NCBI GenBank assembly: GCA_035457725.1
Contig: DATIBC010000043.1
Span: 1-7,295, forward strand
From: DATFES01 sp035457725
GTDB taxonomy: Bacteria > Pseudomonadota > Alphaproteobacteria > CACIAM-22H2
Length of the DNA: 7,295 nucleotides
Reading direction: 5' to 3'
The notes beneath the pieces were generated by a model, which was not told the DNA's origin, ran no database searches, and saw only the letters and a program-made list of their open reading frames with translations. Both the position numbers and the translations under genes were made by a program. This document shows positions 6,922 to 7,295 of the stretch, one piece after another. The first letter of the stretch is position 1; each line of letters starts with the position of its first letter.

Positions 6922-6932
6922 ATTCAAATAAT
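6905..6932 (+). promoter_or_regulatory. Candidate promoter of the tolC-like gene
   Basis: TTGTGT (6905-6910) and AATAAT (6927-6932) are 16 bases apart and match the -35 and -10 consensus at 3/6 and 5/6 positions. They sit in the most A/T-rich part of the window. Transcription would begin near 6940, giving a leader of about 85 bases before the ATG at 7025 that contains repeat copy B. Confidence 0.4.
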
Positions 6933-6939
6933 AACAACA

Positions 6940-7008
6940 GGGAAAACCAAGGCCTAATCGACTAAGAGAGTAAATAAAAATCGCAGCTTTGCCCCGGCTA
7001 TTCTTGTT
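6940..7008 (+). repeat. Imperfect direct repeat, copy B
   Basis: This is the partner of the repeat at 6660-6710. It is longer because 22 A/T-rich bases (6962-6983) separate the two matching blocks, against four bases in copy A. It would form most of the untranslated leader if the tolC-like gene starts transcription near 6940. Confidence 0.5.
6947..6960 (+). repeat. 14-mer CMAANGYCTAATCG, copy 2 of 3
   Basis: CCAAGGCCTAATCG. It lies inside repeat B, 281 bases after copy 1 and 15 bases after the candidate -10 box at 6927-6932, so in the probable leader of the tolC-like gene. Confidence 0.4.
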
Positions 7009-7024
7009 CAAAGGTCGTTCCGGT

Positions 7025-7295
7025 ATGCGGCTTGTCTTGTCTTTACGCAAACGCCTAATCGCAACGGCGATATTTAGTTGCTTCGCCGAGCAAGCGGGAG
7101 CGCAGTCGCTCGATGAAGTCGTCGTCACGGTCGTTCGCTCGCATCCGGTCGTGGAATCGGTGCGAGCGCAGTCGCGCGCGGCCGAACAACGCATCGCCGA
7201 GGAAGAGGGCGCCCTGCTGCCGCGAGTCGACTTCTCCGGCACCGCGGGCGAGGAGTTCACCAATAATCGCCTGACGCGACAGCGCGCGAAGGACC
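7025..7295 (+). CDS. TolC-family outer-membrane efflux/type I secretion channel, N-terminal part, runs off the right edge
   Basis: The first 90 codons are visible, open to the edge. A signal peptide is clear: positively charged start (MRLVLSLRKR), a hydrophobic run (LIATAIFSCF, 11-20) and a likely cleavage site after QAGA (26). The mature start SLDEVVVTVVRSHPVVESVRAQ has the form of the first TolC helix (a regular helix, then x-HP-x-V), followed by SRAAEQRIAEEEGALLPRVDFSG (50-72), matching the family pattern AA..I..A..LLP.VDLSG that leads into the outer-membrane strand, and then the polar stretch around FTNNRLTR. The protein would form a trimeric channel in the outer membrane, working with an ABC exporter or RND pump and a membrane-fusion protein that should lie downstream. 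The LLP.VD...G...TNN..TR style recalls TolC proteins of type I secretion systems, but this is tentative. AAGG at 7011-7014 is a reasonable ribosome site ten bases before the ATG. Confidence 0.85.
   Translation, partial: MRLVLSLRKRLIATAIFSCFAEQAGAQSLDEVVVTVVRSHPVVESVRAQSRAAEQRIAEEEGALLPRVDFSGTAGEEFTNNRLTRQRAKD
7048..7061 (+). repeat. 14-mer CMAANGYCTAATCG, copy 3 of 3
   Basis: CAAACGCCTAATCG. It falls inside the signal-peptide codons of the tolC-like gene (around residues 8-13), 101 bases after copy 2. Being coding, its match could be coincidental, but its spacers and core agree with the two non-coding copies. Confidence 0.3.

Larger units (their letters stand above)
6657..7024. other. 368-bp AT-richer intergenic region with repeats and regulatory signals
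   Basis: No credible gene is seen on either strand. The region is clearly richer in A/T than its surroundings; 6901-6960 has 21 G/C in 60 bases. It holds two small GC-rich inverted repeats (6728-6760), a pair of imperfect direct repeats at its two ends (6660-6710 and 6940-7008), an 18-bp operator-like inverted repeat (6904-6921) and a candidate promoter for the tolC-like gene. No canonical intrinsic terminator (stable stem plus T-run) follows the EamA gene. Confidence 0.7.

Noticed and set aside
6892..7263. A 123-codon minus-strand open frame opposite the tolC-like gene
   Set aside because: Ser/Arg-rich antisense shadow; the plus strand carries a signal peptide and TolC motifs.
1..7295. CRISPR arrays, tRNA or rRNA genes, complete insertion sequences, phage genes or defence systems
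   Set aside because: I looked for regular repeat-spacer patterns, cloverleaf-like sequence, paired terminal repeats with transposases and characteristic proteins, and saw none.

Overview
The window is GC-rich with strong G/C third-position bias. Its gene content (an amidase, a DUF2848 protein, a fused hydantoinase/5-oxoprolinase, a divergent TrpF-like protein, an EamA exporter and a TolC-type channel) suggests a soil or rhizosphere alphaproteobacterium. This is an inference from style and gene set; no marker gene is present.

Layout. Left arm, minus strand (1-1142): a DUF2848 gene followed by an amidase gene that starts inside the DUF2848 stop codon (GTGA overlap) and runs off the left edge. 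A 161-bp divergent spacer (1143-1303) separates this pair from the plus-strand genes. Centre, plus strand: a 1216-residue single-chain HyuA-HyuB (5-oxoprolinase type) ATP-dependent cyclic-amide hydrolase (1304-4954), then after 122 bp a 218-residue TrpF-like TIM-barrel protein (5077-5733), overlapped by 4 bp (GTGA) by an EamA/DMT membrane transporter (5730-6656). Right end: a 368-bp AT-richer intergenic region (6657-7024) with repeats, an operator-like inverted repeat and a candidate promoter, followed by the first 90 codons of a TolC-family outer-membrane channel with a signal peptide (7025 to the right edge).

How the genes may work together. The amidase, the DUF2848 protein and the oxoprolinase-type enzyme share a divergent control region. 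They fit a scavenging pathway for a cyclic amide, imide or hydantoin-like compound: ATP-driven ring opening, then processing and amide hydrolysis. The TrpF-like protein and the EamA transporter form a coupled pair downstream, whose role is not evident. The tolC-like gene appears to be a separate unit with its own control region. No CRISPR array, tRNA, rRNA, intact insertion sequence or phage gene was seen. The least explained parts are the TrpF-like paralogue, which keeps the catalytic Cys/Asp but has altered substrate loops, and the repeat-bearing region in front of the tolC-like gene.
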